In this document: positions 22,815-34,213 of the stretch, piece by piece
Position numbering within the stretch: the first letter of the stretch is position 1
Layout: each line of letters begins with the position of its first letter
Assembly: GCA_017354895.1 (NCBI GenBank)
Contig: CP071493.1
Coordinates: forward strand, 4,588,001 to 4,652,000
Origin: Podospora comata
Taxonomy: Eukaryota; Ascomycota; Sordariomycetes; Sordariales; Podosporaceae
Length of the DNA stretch: 64,000 nt
Direction of reading: 5' to 3'
Notes under the pieces: model-generated
What the model was told of the DNA's origin: nothing
Database searches by the model: none
What the model saw: the letters and a program-made list of their open reading frames with translations, nothing else
Translations under genes and position numbers: made by a program

Positions 22815-24638
22815 TGGGTGGATGGGTGGATGGGTTGGGGGAGTTATAAGATAGAGGTGGAAGATTTGGTTTTTTTGTGTATATTTGTTGGGGGGATGAG
22901 TTGATGGTGTTGATGGGTTGAAGGCGTTTGGAAAGCGGAGATATCTTCGGTTGGTTCCATAAGGAGGAGTCGATAATTCTAGATGATGTTTCTCCCGCTT
23001 GGGAGGTAGCGATTAATTGCAATAGAATTGACAATGATTTTCAAGATGAGGATTAGCTTTCATGGTTTTGGGGTCTAGCTACTCTGTACAATAGTTATTT
23101 GTGAGTTTTTGCCAAATACCAAACACCCACAATCGTCCCTCCTGGCATTATCGAAGGACCCTCCTCGGCTTCACCGTCCGCAATGACATCATAAGACCCC
23201 TCCAAAACTCAACGTCAACATCAGTTCGACCAGGGTCAAGGAAAAGTCAAGTTGAAATGACCACAGCCCAATTGTGCCTGACAGCTTTCGTCTAAAGTAG
23301 CGGAAAAGTATGAGCCTATCGAAGAGAGGGAAATGATGCACTACAGCAGAAACGGCGCACGCCACTATGATACAGCAGTTAATATTACAAGGTATAGCCG
23401 CTTGTGACCAGCTGCTCACGAGGTGAGTGAGTATTGGCCACTGCGCCACATGAGCACTGCGTCATCGCTTCAGAACTGCGGCAGGGAACGGCAATTTTCT
23501 GGAGCACTACGAACTGTTTGGGCTTGGTTTTACGCCCGACACGAGCGGAGATAGCGGAGTAGTGGGCATCTCCTTTGCAAGTTACGGACGTGAGCGAGCT
23601 GTCGCTGTTCGCTCTTTCGGGGTCTTCGGGAGGGGGGACAATCTTCCCGAGTCTGTGGTGTTGGATTTACAAACAAACCATTGCTGGGATGATCGATCAT
23701 TCCTGAAGCGATCAAAAGCTGAAAGAGAACAAGGGAGAAACAGTGTAACACATGTGTGGGAGGGAGGACAACATGCAGTCTTTATATCTGCTGTTTAATA
23801 GGGAATATGGCTAGCAGGTGTTGATGGTGGTCAGTGCCCTGGGCCTGGTGTCACTGAGCACCAACAACAAAGATTCCGAATTTGGATCCCATGCTTCAAC
23901 TGAGGTCGACTTCAGGGCGTTCATCTGATGTTTGCAAAACCAAGATGTGGCTTGTTTTCTGTACCAGAGATGGGAACGACAGTGATACAGCATCGATAGC
24001 TACAGCGGCGGTACAGGATATTGGGGAGGAGCGAGGTGCCCTCATCTATTCGTGTACTCTGAAGCCAACAGGCCAACCTGCGAGGCCCCGAACGTCTCAG
24101 TTTCAAGAGAACAGCAACCAGCAGTAGCGCTCGCCCGGCCAATACGACAACGCCGCCCACCATGGAGCCTTGCCTTGGTTCCGCTGCTGGCCCAACACCA
24201 GTAACAGGAGATCAACGGCCAGGCCGATGCCCATCAGGCCTCCTAACCCTTCGACGATCTTCTTTTCCGTCACCTGCCATCACAGAGAGCCTCACCCAAG
24301 ACAAGTTGGCGGCTTCCTAGTCTCTTTCCCATCTCCAGCTTCCTCACCGCAACAAGACTCTTTGAAAGACACCAACAACGATCAGGCGTTGCTTGCAAAT
24401 TACCTACCGCTTACTTGAGAGCTGCAGCTGCATCTGCATGACTGGTTCCTCCCACCAGCACCGCCGCCGATAGAACCCCTCGAACGAACCCCTCCCTACC
24501 CTGGGAAAATAGCCCCGCTCTCTTCGCAATCCTTCTACAACACACTCCCAGCCCCCCTCTGACTCTTGCTTTTCAGCATCCCAGCACACAAACTTTTGCT
24601 TTTCTCCAATCCAGCAAGGAGAAACAACAACTCAACTG
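22815..24638. other. 1.8-kb gap, no gene recognised
   Basis: No open frame with recognisable product. The first ~250 bp are G/T-rich 3' UTR-like sequence. 24400-24638 is a C/T-rich leader-like tract before the next start codon. Confidence 0.45.
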
Positions 24639-26846
24639 ATGGCCAGCTACAACGACCCCTACGACATCCCCACGAGGGAGCGCACAACCCGGCGCTACTA
24701 CCGGGAAGAGCGCCGTGAGGACCCTCGGGCTTATGACACCCGCGACAGCTATCTCAATGTCCAGTCTTCGCGCGACCTGGTACCGCGGGCCCGCGAGGAC
24801 AGCGATCTCTCCGTAGAAGAGATCCGTCGTGACTTCCCTCCTCCCGGCTACTCAACCCGTGATTTGCGCCGCGCCCGCTCTGCCGAACCTGGACAGTACG
24901 ACGACTATGACGACCGCCGGTCTCACTACAGCCGCTATGATGACCGCAGCGCTTACGGTCATGAGCATGACCGCCGGTCTCTGAGGAGGACAGACAGTTA
25001 CTACGAGGAACAGCACAAGAAGAAGGTCCGCATGCTGTCGAAGCAGGAGCAAATCATTGCTGCTATCAGCGGAGCTGCCATCGCTATCGGTGGTAAGGAG
25101 CTGTATGACCGCCGCGAGGCCAACCAGGCCGGCACTCCCGAAGTTCAGCGCAACATTCTGGCTTCTGTCGCCCTCGGAGCTGCAGGCGCTCTTGCGGGAT
25201 ACCAGGGGACTGAGTTCTACAACAAGAAGAAGGAGAAGGAAGAGAAAAAGATATTGGCTCACCGAGGTTATTATTCGGACGATGACGGAGAAAGCACAAA
25301 AGAGAAGAAGGGCCACAAGAACTTCCTCGAGAGCGCTCTCGCTGCTGCGGGCTTGGGTGGTGCCGTCAAGGCTCTGACCGGCAAGGACAAGGACAAGGAC
25401 GACAAGTCTGACACCAGGAGCCGTCGTGATACCAGTCGCTCAAGATCTAGATCGAGGTCTAGGTCCCGGTCTACCTCTCGCTCTCGGGGTGAGAAGGGCA
25501 AGGGTGAAGGCGCCAACAAGATCCAAAAGGCAGCTATGGCCTCGCTCATTGCCGGTGCCACCGAAGCTTTCCGCATTTCCAAGCAGCCCGGTTCATGGAA
25601 GGGCGAGAAGGCTAAGCGCGTCTTTACTGCTGCCGCCGGTGCTGCCACACTCGACGCTGCTCAGGACACTGAGAAGGCCGGCAGCAAGCTCGGCTTGGCT
25701 GAGGCCGTCATGGGTGGTCTGCTCGGCAACCGCGTCATCAACGGTTCCAAGAAGAACATCGAGATGGATGAGAAGACAGGCCGATCGCGATCGAGATCTC
25801 GCCGGCGTTCCAAGAGTGGCGACAGCCAGAGTGGAGGTGGTGTGAGCGGTCTGGCCGCTCTTGCCACAGCTGGCTTGGGCGCCTTTGCCGGCAAGAAGAT
25901 CATGGACAGCCATGAGCGGTCCAAATCTCGTGGCCGGAGCGCCGATTCATACGACAGCCGTGATGGCGATCGTCGCCGCAGCAGGAGCCGCAGCGTTGTC
26001 GACTCGGCCCGCCGAAAGATGGCCAAGATCGGCCTCGGTAATGGTCCCGATGACGACGACAGGGATCGTCGCAGAAACCGTAGCCGCGACCGTGACTACA
26101 GCCGCAGCCGGAGCCGCGACCGCGGACACCGGGACGACCATGACGACCGCTCTTCGCGCCGCCACAGAGATGACGACAGAGACTACGACAAACGGCGCCG
26201 CGATTCAGACTATGACGACGCCCGTTCCCACCGCAGCGGTGGAGGACGTGATCGTTCACGCCGCCGGGGACACTCGCTATCAGATGACGATTTAGGGGAT
26301 TCAGATGATGATAAGAGACGTGGAAGCAAGATGAGAGGTAAGCAAATTCTCACCACCGGCCTGGCTGCCGTGGCGACCATCCACGCAGCCCACAGTGTCT
26401 ATTCGAGCATGGAGAAGCGAAATCTACGACACAAGGCGGTTAAAGACGGAAGATTGAGTGAAGAGCAAGCCAAGAAGATGAAGAAGAAGGCCCTGCTGCA
26501 AGATGCGGCGGCGGTGGGCATTGCTGCTCTCGGTGTCAAGGGTGCCCTTCACGAGATCAAGGAAGCCCGCGAGCTGAAGCACGAGCTGCACGAGTGGAAG
26601 GAGGAGAGGGCAGAGAGACGCAAACGGCGGCTTGAGAGGCAGCTGGAGATGGTTCACGGAGATGTCAACAGTGGTAGCGGTGGCAGCGATAGGGGTGGCG
26701 GTGACAGGCAGGTGGGAAGGCACAGGGCAGATAACTGGTCTTCCCCGAACCCTCCACGGACAGAGCGGTACTATGGCGAAGGACCTCGGTATTCTGATGG
26801 AAATCCATACGCCGCCCTGCCTCCACCTCCATACGACAGGAGGTGA
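24639..26846 (+). CDS. DUF3824-like Arg/Ser-rich glycine-zipper protein
   Basis: 735-residue single-exon protein of the fungal DUF3824 type; molecular function not known. The N-terminus is Arg/Tyr/Asp-rich (PYDIPTRERTTRRYYREERR). Then at least seven short Ala/Gly hydrophobic stretches recur, for example IIAAISGAAIAIGG (~140), ILASVALGAAGALAGYQG (~172), FLESALAAAGLGGAVKALTG, LAEAVMGGLLGNRVI, SGLAALATAGLGAFAGKKI, ILTTGLAAVATIHAAHSVYS and DAAAVGIAALGVKGALHEI. Several are glycine-zipper-like. SR/RS and RD/DR low-complexity linkers separate them (SRSRSRSRSRSRSTSRSR; RDRDYSRSRSRDRGHRDD). The tail is charged coiled-coil-like (ELKHELHEWKEERAERRKRR) ending in Pro/Tyr. Membrane association or self-assembly of the zipper segments is an inference. 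Confidence 0.85.
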   Translation: MASYNDPYDIPTRERTTRRYYREERREDPRAYDTRDSYLNVQSSRDLVPRAREDSDLSVEEIRRDFPPPGYSTRDLRRARSAEPGQYDDYDDRRSHYSRYDDRSAYGHEHDRRSLRRTDSYYEEQHKKKVRMLSKQEQIIAAISGAAIAIGGKELYDRREANQAGTPEVQRNILASVALGAAGALAGYQGTEFYNKKKEKEEKKILAHRGYYSDDDGESTKEKKGHKNFLESALAAAGLGGAVKALTGKDKDKDDKSDTRSRRDTSRSRSRSRSRSRSTSRSRGEKGKGEGANKIQKAAMASLIAGATEAFRISKQPGSWKGEKAKRVFTAAAGAATLDAAQDTEKAGSKLGLAEAVMGGLLGNRVINGSKKNIEMDEKTGRSRSRSRRRSKSGDSQSGGGVSGLAALATAGLGAFAGKKIMDSHERSKSRGRSADSYDSRDGDRRRSRSRSVVDSARRKMAKIGLGNGPDDDDRDRRRNRSRDRDYSRSRSRDRGHRDDHDDRSSRRHRDDDRDYDKRRRDSDYDDARSHRSGGGRDRSRRRGHSLSDDDLGDSDDDKRRGSKMRGKQILTTGLAAVATIHAAHSVYSSMEKRNLRHKAVKDGRLSEEQAKKMKKKALLQDAAAVGIAALGVKGALHEIKEARELKHELHEWKEERAERRKRRLERQLEMVHGDVNSGSGGSDRGGGDRQVGRHRADNWSSPNPPRTERYYGEGPRYSDGNPYAALPPPPYDRR

Positions 26847-28251
26847 GGGTGGTGAAGACTTATCACCATTCTTTGGATGTCACTTGTCCTACGACTCTGG
26901 CAACTATCCGTCCTACCCGCCGTGCCTCACGGCCAGCCCATGGTTTTGGGAACACACACTACACACACACACACGGACACTGGTTGCGCACCATAAAAAC
27001 CCCAGCCTCATATTAAACAACGCTTCTTAATGTCTTTTTTCCGTCAACGAATCCGTGCCGCACAATTACACGCACACAAAACCTGCCACCCAACACCAGC
27101 CCCGAGCCGCCACCGCTATTCACCCACAACGCCGCCACCGCCGCACAAGCTTACGGGGTCTTCATCTCAACCACCTCTCACATTCTCTCACCTCCTTCTG
27201 TCACACCTCATCAGCAGCAGGGTCAGTGCTCTCGGATACTAGATCTCGAGGAGCTCTGAGGTTGTAAATGGTTAATGGCGGGCTGCTCTTTACGACATGA
27301 TGACTTTTGTTTTGCTTTTCTATTTCCTTTCTGTTCAAACACAAATCCAAAAACTTACTTCAAGAGCATGTTCTAATTAATCCTTTTCTTCTGTGACAGA
27401 TCACCGCCGTTAAACGGCATATTACGGCCAATTTCGATCCAACCCAGCCCAGACCAACCAACATCAAACCCACCTTCCAGCTTTTTTTCTTTGTTTGACC
27501 CGCTCACATCATCCTGGTCGAACAGCAGGGTGGCATAGTAGGTGGATTACCCAAAACCGGGGGAGTATCGTTTGTGCTTCGTTGCTGTGCGTGTTGCTGT
27601 TGTGCAACATGGCACTTGAGCATATGCGATATTTGGTGATCTACAGTTCGGGTTTACTCGGGTGTTAGGATAGGGTAACGAAATGGTATCGACCAAGTTT
27701 TCTTATCTCTCTCTTCTGTTTATGCCTTATGATCTAGACGGATTTGTTTTTTGGATGGAGGGAAGATAGGGAGGATACTTTTTGGAACAAACTGGGTTGA
27801 TGATACCCTGGTATGTTTGTTTGGTTTTTGGCTGGTCTTACTCTCTTTCCTTCCTTTCCTGGGAGGCATGGATCTGGTGGATGATTGAACGAGATGATGA
27901 AATGCGAATGAGGTGGTGAGGAATGAATGGTATTTAGGAGGTGGAGGTGGAGGGGGATATATACGTACGGGCGGGTTTGTTGCCTTGTCTTTTTCCATGT
28001 CTTTTTTTTTTTTTTTTTTCATTTTTTGGATTTTATGATGTTTTCTTTTTTGGTAGTTTGAGCTTTTGTTCTTGATGCTTATGATGATTATGAAATGTCA
28101 AAAAAATGGATGGATTAAAAGTGCTTTTTGGTATTTTCCACGCTTGTGATGATGGTGATTTTCATGCTATGTAAATGCGCCTGTATACCTTCCCTCCTTT
28201 ATGCCAACCACCTTTCCACTTCTCACAAATCATTTCCGGGTATCGTTGCTC
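26847..28251. other. Convergent gap with T-rich and CA tracts
   Basis: Tail-to-tail region between the DUF3824-like gene and PRP16. It holds a CA tract at 26953-26974, an uninterrupted T18 at 28002-28019 and a G/T-rich, C-poor + strand from about 27530 to 28170. No coding region is supported. Confidence 0.5.
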
Positions 28252-31248
28252 TCAAAACCCCCTCCCAGCCCTCTTCCTCACGGGCTTCACCACCGCGCCC
28301 GACGTGACCGTCTTTTTATCTTTACTCTTCCCCGCCGGACCAGCCTTCTTCACCAGCTTCAGCTCCTCCTCGGCCTGCACCTCCTCCTCATGCCTCTTCT
28401 TATCCGCCGCCATCTGCGCCTCAATCTCCATCTTCTTGTTAAACTCGGTCTCCGTGATCCTCTTCTCCCTAGCCGAATACCCCTTCTCCTTGACCGAATA
28501 AAACACCCCGCCTAGCTCGGCCAGCCAGTGAGGATCCACCGACGTGACCGTAGACATGTACTCCTTCGACGTCAGGATCAGCTCATGATAAATGACATAA
28601 TCCGGCAAGAACCCCAGCCCATAAAGCGCGCTCGTCGGGTGGAGCTGGACCGTCACCGACGTTCGCAAATTAATGTACTCGCCTATACCCTTGACTTTGG
28701 CCGCCTGATGGTAATACCCCGAGCAGATGCACTTCCGGATCACGTCCCAGTCCGTCCCGCAGCTCACCATTTCCATCTGCTGCATCTTCATGATATCCAG
28801 CAGCTGGTCCCGGACCTCTTTCGCGCGGCGGAGGGACTTGGAGTGCAAAAAGTGCTGGACGCACCACCGGTCGCTGTACCCGTTTGCTTTCCACTGCGTG
28901 TAGACGTGGAGATAGGTCAGGTGGTCTGATTCTGGCACGAAGAACTTCTCCCGTGCGGCGTCGGATTCCTCCTGGCGTTCTTTAGGCCGGAAGAAGACGT
29001 TGGGGACGGAGAGCATCGAGACGATGGTGACCATCTCTTCGCTGCAGCCATATTGCTCCGACATGATCAGAAGTTTGGCAAGGGAGGGGTCCATGGGGAA
29101 GGCGTTCATCTTCCGTCCCAGGTCGGTCAGCTCGCCGAGGTTGTTCAGGGCTCCCAGCGCCCACAGGTCGAACAAGGAGGTCGTGATGGTATCTTGGGGT
29201 GGGGGGTCCATAAAGTCAAAGTCGAGCAGGTCTTTGACGCCGAGGGACTTGAGGAGCAAGACTGTGTTGCTCAGGTTGGTTCTTTGAATCTCGGGGATTG
29301 TGGAGATGTACATCTCGTCTTTGAAGGCCTTTTCGGTGAAAAGACGGTAGGCCTGTCCGGGGCCGGTTCGCCCGGCACGACCGGAACGCTGCGATGCGTT
29401 TGCTTGCGAGATGGGGGTGATTTGTAGCGTGTCCATACCCATTCGTGGGTTGTACACTTTGAGCTTCGAGTACCCTGCGTCAACCACATACATGATACCA
29501 TCAACCGTCAAACTGGTCTCGGCAATGTTGGTGGCCACGATACATTTCCGAACACCCGGGGCAGCTCGGTCGAAAATCTTGGCCTGCAAATCTGCCGGCA
29601 TTTGACTGTAAATAGGGAGGATGCTGAGCTTTGGAGGATCGTTGAGCGCATCCAGGCGTTCACGGACAAGCTCACACGTTACCTCGATATCTTCCTGGCC
29701 CGTCATGAATACCAGAATATCGCCTGCTGGTTTGCCCACATGAATCGCCAGGACCTGCTGCACGGCCGCATCCACGTAGTCCTCAACAGGTGACCGGTGA
29801 AACATGACATCAACGGGGAATGTTCGACCCGGGATCGTGAACTCGGGAGCTCCGCCGTAAAAGTCGGAGAAGCGTTTGGAGTTCATCGTGGCCGAAGTCA
29901 CGATCAGTTTCAGATCGCGGCGTCTCTGAAGAATCTTTTTGAACAAGCCCATGAGAACGTCGGTATTGAGCGCTCTTTCGTGGGCTTCATCCATGATGAC
30001 GCACGAGTATCGATCAAGGTCCGGCTCATTCAAAGATTCTCGAAGCAACACACCATCTGTCATATACTTGATAACCGTCTCTTTGCTGGTGCAGTCCTCG
30101 AAACGAATCGCATAGCCCACTGTACTCCCGAGTTTTACTTCCATTTCCTCAGCCACACGTTTGGCAACACTCATTGCTGCTACTCTTCGGGGTTGTGTGC
30201 ACCCAATCATACCAACCTTGCCGTAGCCATCTTCATACAGAAACTGGGCCAGCTGTGTCGTTTTGCCAGAGCCTGTTTCTCCGACCACAATGACCACTTG
30301 GTTGTCTCGAATTACCCGCAGCAAATCTTCGCGAACAGCAAACGCTGGAAGATACTCCCGCTGTTCTTTCAAGGATTTGCTTTGACTGAAGTTGCTTGCG
30401 CCCTCCGACTTCTTCATATGTTCGCTGAATTTGTTCGAGTTTTGCGCCTTTCCAGATTCCTCACTCGCGATGGGAAGGGCGCTGTCGGTGTCCTCTTCTT
30501 TCACCCCCATTAAGTTACCCAGCGCAGTTCCTGCCACGTTTGTTGCCTCCTGAGCCTGTTTTGCGCGTTCTCTCTGCGTGCGCCTTTCCTTCACAACGCG
30601 ACTCCCTTTCCTGCTGAAGACAGCCATATCACTTTGGGCATCTCGAACGGCAGGAATGGGCTCCAATTGCTTCGTAAAGACAGTTCGTCCGTCCAAGAAC
30701 GGCGGTCGTAGATCATGCACGAGAAGATGAACGCGGGTCCCTTCTTGGTCGTCCTCAAAATCGCGTCCCATATCCCTTCGTTGCGCCACACCGGATGTGA
30801 GCATTCTGTTGGTCTCCCACGCATCAACATCCTTTTGTTTCTGCAACTGTCGCGCGTTCATGCCACCGCGCGAAAAGTTGGCGACCTTTTTCTCTATCAA
30901 GGCGGCCTCCCTTTCCTGCGCTGCCCAGCCTGCCTCATCGCCGAATGGATTATGGGTGTCGTCGCCAAACGTGTGTCCACCCAAGTCATCGTCACCACCA
31001 TACCAGTCGCGGTCGAGAGCGTTGATGGCATCTTGGTCGTCGACGCCCTCTTCTGGGCCGTCAAACTCTCGTTGCTTTGGTGTGGATGCGCCAGCCAATC
31101 TTGAGCCGGCGCGCGGTGTAGAGCTTCTCGAGTTGAAGCGGTTTTGGGGGCGGGATGGGATGTCGCTGAATCGATCGTCGTTGCGCAGTGGGCTGAAGTC
31201 CAGCTTCCTCCGCTTGTTCGAGCGGTCATCTTCGTAGTCGCGGCCCAT
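28252..31248 (-). CDS. PRP16: DEAH-box pre-mRNA splicing helicase Prp16
   Basis: ATP-dependent RNA helicase that remodels the spliceosome after the first transesterification. Single exon, 998 residues. Motif [11 protein letters not shown] (~residue 322), motif II DEAH (~420), SAT in motif III, and motif [19 protein letters not shown] (~617). The HA2/OB domains follow, with [13 protein letters not shown] and [11 protein letters not shown]. The N-terminus has [17 protein letters not shown] and the Prp16-type [19 protein letters not shown] block, which separates it from Prp2, Prp22 and Prp43. The tail is basic ([12 protein letters not shown]). Start [15 protein letters not shown] at 31248 is preferred over the in-frame ATG at 31422, whose 58 extra residues look non-coding and would leave almost no promoter. 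Divergent from PWP1. Confidence 0.96.
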   Translation of the reverse strand: MGRDYEDDRSNKRRKLDFSPLRNDDRFSDIPSRPQNRFNSRSSTPRAGSRLAGASTPKQREFDGPEEGVDDQDAINALDRDWYGGDDDLGGHTFGDDTHNPFGDEAGWAAQEREAALIEKKVANFSRGGMNARQLQKQKDVDAWETNRMLTSGVAQRRDMGRDFEDDQEGTRVHLLVHDLRPPFLDGRTVFTKQLEPIPAVRDAQSDMAVFSRKGSRVVKERRTQRERAKQAQEATNVAGTALGNLMGVKEEDTDSALPIASEESGKAQNSNKFSEHMKKSEGASNFSQSKSLKEQREYLPAFAVREDLLRVIRDNQVVIVVGETGSGKTTQLAQFLYEDGYGKVGMIGCTQPRRVAAMSVAKRVAEEMEVKLGSTVGYAIRFEDCTSKETVIKYMTDGVLLRESLNEPDLDRYSCVIMDEAHERALNTDVLMGLFKKILQRRRDLKLIVTSATMNSKRFSDFYGGAPEFTIPGRTFPVDVMFHRSPVEDYVDAAVQQVLAIHVGKPAGDILVFMTGQEDIEVTCELVRERLDALNDPPKLSILPIYSQMPADLQAKIFDRAAPGVRKCIVATNIAETSLTVDGIMYVVDAGYSKLKVYNPRMGMDTLQITPISQANASQRSGRAGRTGPGQAYRLFTEKAFKDEMYISTIPEIQRTNLSNTVLLLKSLGVKDLLDFDFMDPPPQDTITTSLFDLWALGALNNLGELTDLGRKMNAFPMDPSLAKLLIMSEQYGCSEEMVTIVSMLSVPNVFFRPKERQEESDAAREKFFVPESDHLTYLHVYTQWKANGYSDRWCVQHFLHSKSLRRAKEVRDQLLDIMKMQQMEMVSCGTDWDVIRKCICSGYYHQAAKVKGIGEYINLRTSVTVQLHPTSALYGLGFLPDYVIYHELILTSKEYMSTVTSVDPHWLAELGGVFYSVKEKGYSAREKRITETEFNKKMEIEAQMAADKKRHEEEVQAEEELKLVKKAGPAGKSKDKKTVTSGAVVKPVRKRAGRGF

Positions 31249-31525
31249 ATTTACTGTTATTAACAAAAATGTATGCTGGATGGAAGTTGTTTTGTTGACT
31301 TTAGAGTTCAAGCTTTCCACAGGTTGAGTTGACGTGCAACGAATTGCGGAGCTCTCCAAGAACCCCTGTCCCACCACCACAGCGCAAGTTCCCGATAAGA
31401 TAAGCCCCGCTATCGGTCCCACTTAAAAGTTGAACTGAGGAAATCCAACTTGTGAATTTTTGCGCCAGCAACATTTGTGACCACTCCAGCATCGTTTTCC
31501 CAGGTCATCGACTGCAGCTTTCACC
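31249..31525. promoter_or_regulatory. 277-bp shared divergent promoter of PRP16 and PWP1
   Basis: Only 277 bp separate the two start codons, so both promoters and both 5' leaders must lie here. No clear TATA box is seen for either side. Coupled expression of a splicing and a ribosome-assembly gene is plausible but unproven. Confidence 0.7.
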
Positions 31526-33213
31526 ATGGCGTCTATGATTACTACTACTGCCTGGGTGCCCCGGGGCTTTGCGGCACCGTTCCCCAACAAGTACAAGTTT
31601 GACGAGGAAGAATATGAGCGCATCGCTGCTCTCGCCAAGCTGCAGCTTGATGATGCTGAGGAGGATCTGGCCGAAGCACAAGAGACCGAGAAGAAGGGGT
31701 CAGAAAAGTCCGACAAGAAGAAGGCTGAAAGGGAAAACAAGGATGATGACGCTTCAGAGTATGTGTCTCTGGGATTTCATGGGTGTGCGCTTTCTAATAG
31801 TTTGAATTTAGCATCGAGATCGACGATGATCTGAAAGAATACGACCTCGAGCACTACGACGACACAGATGAGGAGGCCGGCGAGGGGCAGTCCATGGGCA
31901 TGTTCGGCAATGTCAAGTCGCTCGCTTACTACGAATCGAACAAGGAGGACCCGTACATCACACTTGACCCTGGCGCTGACGAGGACGACGAAGAGCGTGA
32001 GGATCTGCAAATTCTGGCTACCGATAACCTTCTGCTCGCCGCCAAGATCGAGGACGAACTTGCCCACCTTGAGGTCTATGTCTACGAAGATGCTGCCGAT
32101 AATCTCTACGTACATCACGATATCATGCTTCCTGCGATTCCACTGTGCGTCGAGTGGCTGGACTGCCCAGTAAACAAAGCCGGTGTCGATAAGGACTCGG
32201 CCGCCAACTTTGTCGCTATTGGGACATTCGACCCCGATATCGAGATTTGGGACTTGGATACCATCGACTGCATGTACCCAAACGCTATTCTGGGACAGGG
32301 CGCCAATCCCGAGGAGGAAACCAAAAAAAAGAAAAAGAAGTCGAAGAAGGCCAACGATGAATACCACGTTGATGCTGTGCTGGCGCTTGCTGCAAACAGG
32401 AAACATCGCAACCTCCTTGCTTCAGGTTCAGCAGACAAGACCATCAAGCTCTGGGATCTTCACACAGCCAAGTGCGCCAAGTCGTACAGCTACCATACCG
32501 ACAAGGTCTGCTCGCTCGCCTGGCACGGCGTTGAGTCCACGGTGCTGTTGAGTGGCAGTTATGATCGCACAGCTGCCATTGCCGACATGCGCGCGCCTGG
32601 GGAGCAGCCAATGAGAGTCGGTGTAGAAAGCGACATCGAGACTGTCAGGTGGGATCCTCATGACCCCAACTTCTTCTATGTATCGACTGAGAACGGTATT
32701 GTCCATTACTTCGACGCCCGCAACGCCACCAAGGATCCTTCCGCCAGCAGCTCCGTCTGGAAGCTCCAGGCCCACGACGAGTCTGTTTCATCCTTTGACC
32801 TGAACCCGGTCATTCCAGGGTTCCTGGTGACTGGTTCGACCGACAAGACCGTCAAGATTTGGGACATCACCGCTGCAGGTCCATCGCTTGTTGTCTCTCG
32901 CGATTTTGACGTTGGCAAGGTCTTCTCGACGGCTTTCGCTCCTGACCGTGAGGTCGCCTTCAGAGTTTCCATTGCCGGCAGCAATGGTAACGTCTCTGTG
33001 TGGGACACCAGCACCAACGCCGGCGTCCGCAAGGCCTTTGCCCAAAAGGTGCCAAATCTTCCCACTCGGGAGGATGGTGCTGAGGACAGGCTGGTTGCGG
33101 TCAACAATGATGAGGAGGAGGAGAGCAGCAGTGATGAGGGCGAGGAAGATGATGAGGATGATGATTCTGAGGAGGATTCGGATGAGGACGGAGACTCCAT
33201 GGACGAGGATTAA
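31526..33213 (+). CDS. PWP1: Periodic tryptophan protein 1 (WD40, ribosome biogenesis)
   Basis: Nucleolar WD40 protein of the Pwp1 family, needed for rRNA processing/60S assembly in yeast. Exons 31526-31758 and 31812-33213. The 53-nt intron 31759-31811 (GTATGT..TTTAG, branch TTCTAATA) joins DDDASD to IEIDDDLKEYDLEHYDD; 544 residues. N-terminal ITTTAWVPRGFAAPFPNKY is the family signature. WD units include LASGSADKTIKLWDL, VLLSGSYDRTAAIADM, FLVTGSTDKTVKIWDI and GSNGNVSVWDT. A KKKKKKSKK insert precedes the propeller and the C-terminus is a long Asp/Glu/Ser tract ending DSMDED. Confidence 0.95.
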
Positions 33214-33789
33214 GTTGGCCGGGAGTAGCTGAAGGATACCCATCTTGTCATACTATTGATAAAATTCCGAGCCAATTTATGACTGTGTTATGTGATCCGT
33301 GAGGTCGATAAGAACCCATAACCAGGAGTGTTGTCCCAGGCCTAAGAATTGCGGAGGAAAATGACGATACGCTGCATATGCCGACCTCGAGCTAACGGAT
33401 GCAGACAGGTGCTAAGACCACTACCTCCGAAGTAAGAAAGTGTCTCTGGACACGAAGCTGACCGTCAGCCTTGCAGCATCATGTTTTGAAGATGCAAGCC
33501 GCATGTTTTTTTTCTCGACAACACGGACACGGAGCGACACATGTTTCGTGAGCGGAGCATGTTTATGCTGATGGCTCGGCGATCAACGTTCCCCCGGGTC
33601 CGGCAAATCTTCCTAGCGATAGCATTGACAAGAGTGGGACTGGAGCTCTGATCAATCTTGACGGCGGCTTTCCTCAGTCCAAAATTAGTCCATGGACGTT
33701 TGAGGCTCAGAGCCCATGGGCGTTTTGGGCAGACAGTTTCATGTCACGAGAAGCTATCCCAGGCTGGTGGTAAGATGTTTGCTCATGCT

Positions 33790-34213
33790 TCACGTAACTA
33801 CCAACAGCCCAAATAAGTGTTGACAAACCTTGGCGATGGATTTGTACAAGCAGCAGGCATCTCGGGCGTTGTCTTCCACCGCGGCATGAACACCCAAGTG
33901 GGATGCGCCAGCCCCTCCGTCAAGCACTAACGACTCCAGTTCTTGGAAGCGGCCGGTGAGCTCCGAGTCTTCCAGAACAGAACAAACTGTTGAGCTGGTG
34001 AAGCTCTGGGCACCGAGGCTGTTCGTAATCCAGGTCCACGCCAAGTACTGGATCAACCAATCAGGGCTCACCGTCATCTTAAACACACAGGGGCCGTCTA
34101 AAATCTTCAAAATACCAAAGTCAACGCCTTTTTTCGAGCAAATAACTCGATCTTTCTCAATCCGAATAGCGATTTTATACTATATGCGCTTCTCTCCCAG
34201 TTTAAACCGTCTT
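33790..34213 (-). other. Coding-like fragment, origin unknown
   Basis: An open minus-strand frame runs from a stop near 34214 to 33790. It reads IEKDRVICSKKGVDFGILK and later HLGVHAAVEDNARDACCLYK, which has the look of real protein (good amino-acid balance, an H-x4-D element). There is no convincing start, no promoter-like context and no recognisable family. It may be a gene remnant, an unannotated exon or chance. A/T content is raised at 34110-34240. Confidence 0.25.

Noticed and set aside
25861-26295. Long Ala/Thr-rich and Gly/Arg-rich frames inside the DUF3824-like gene.
   Set aside because: Shadows caused by its repetitive Arg/Ser/Asp codons.
31249-31422. 58-residue N-terminal extension of Prp16.
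   Set aside because: Not like other Prp16 N-termini and would overlap the only available promoter; [15 protein letters not shown] is the natural start.
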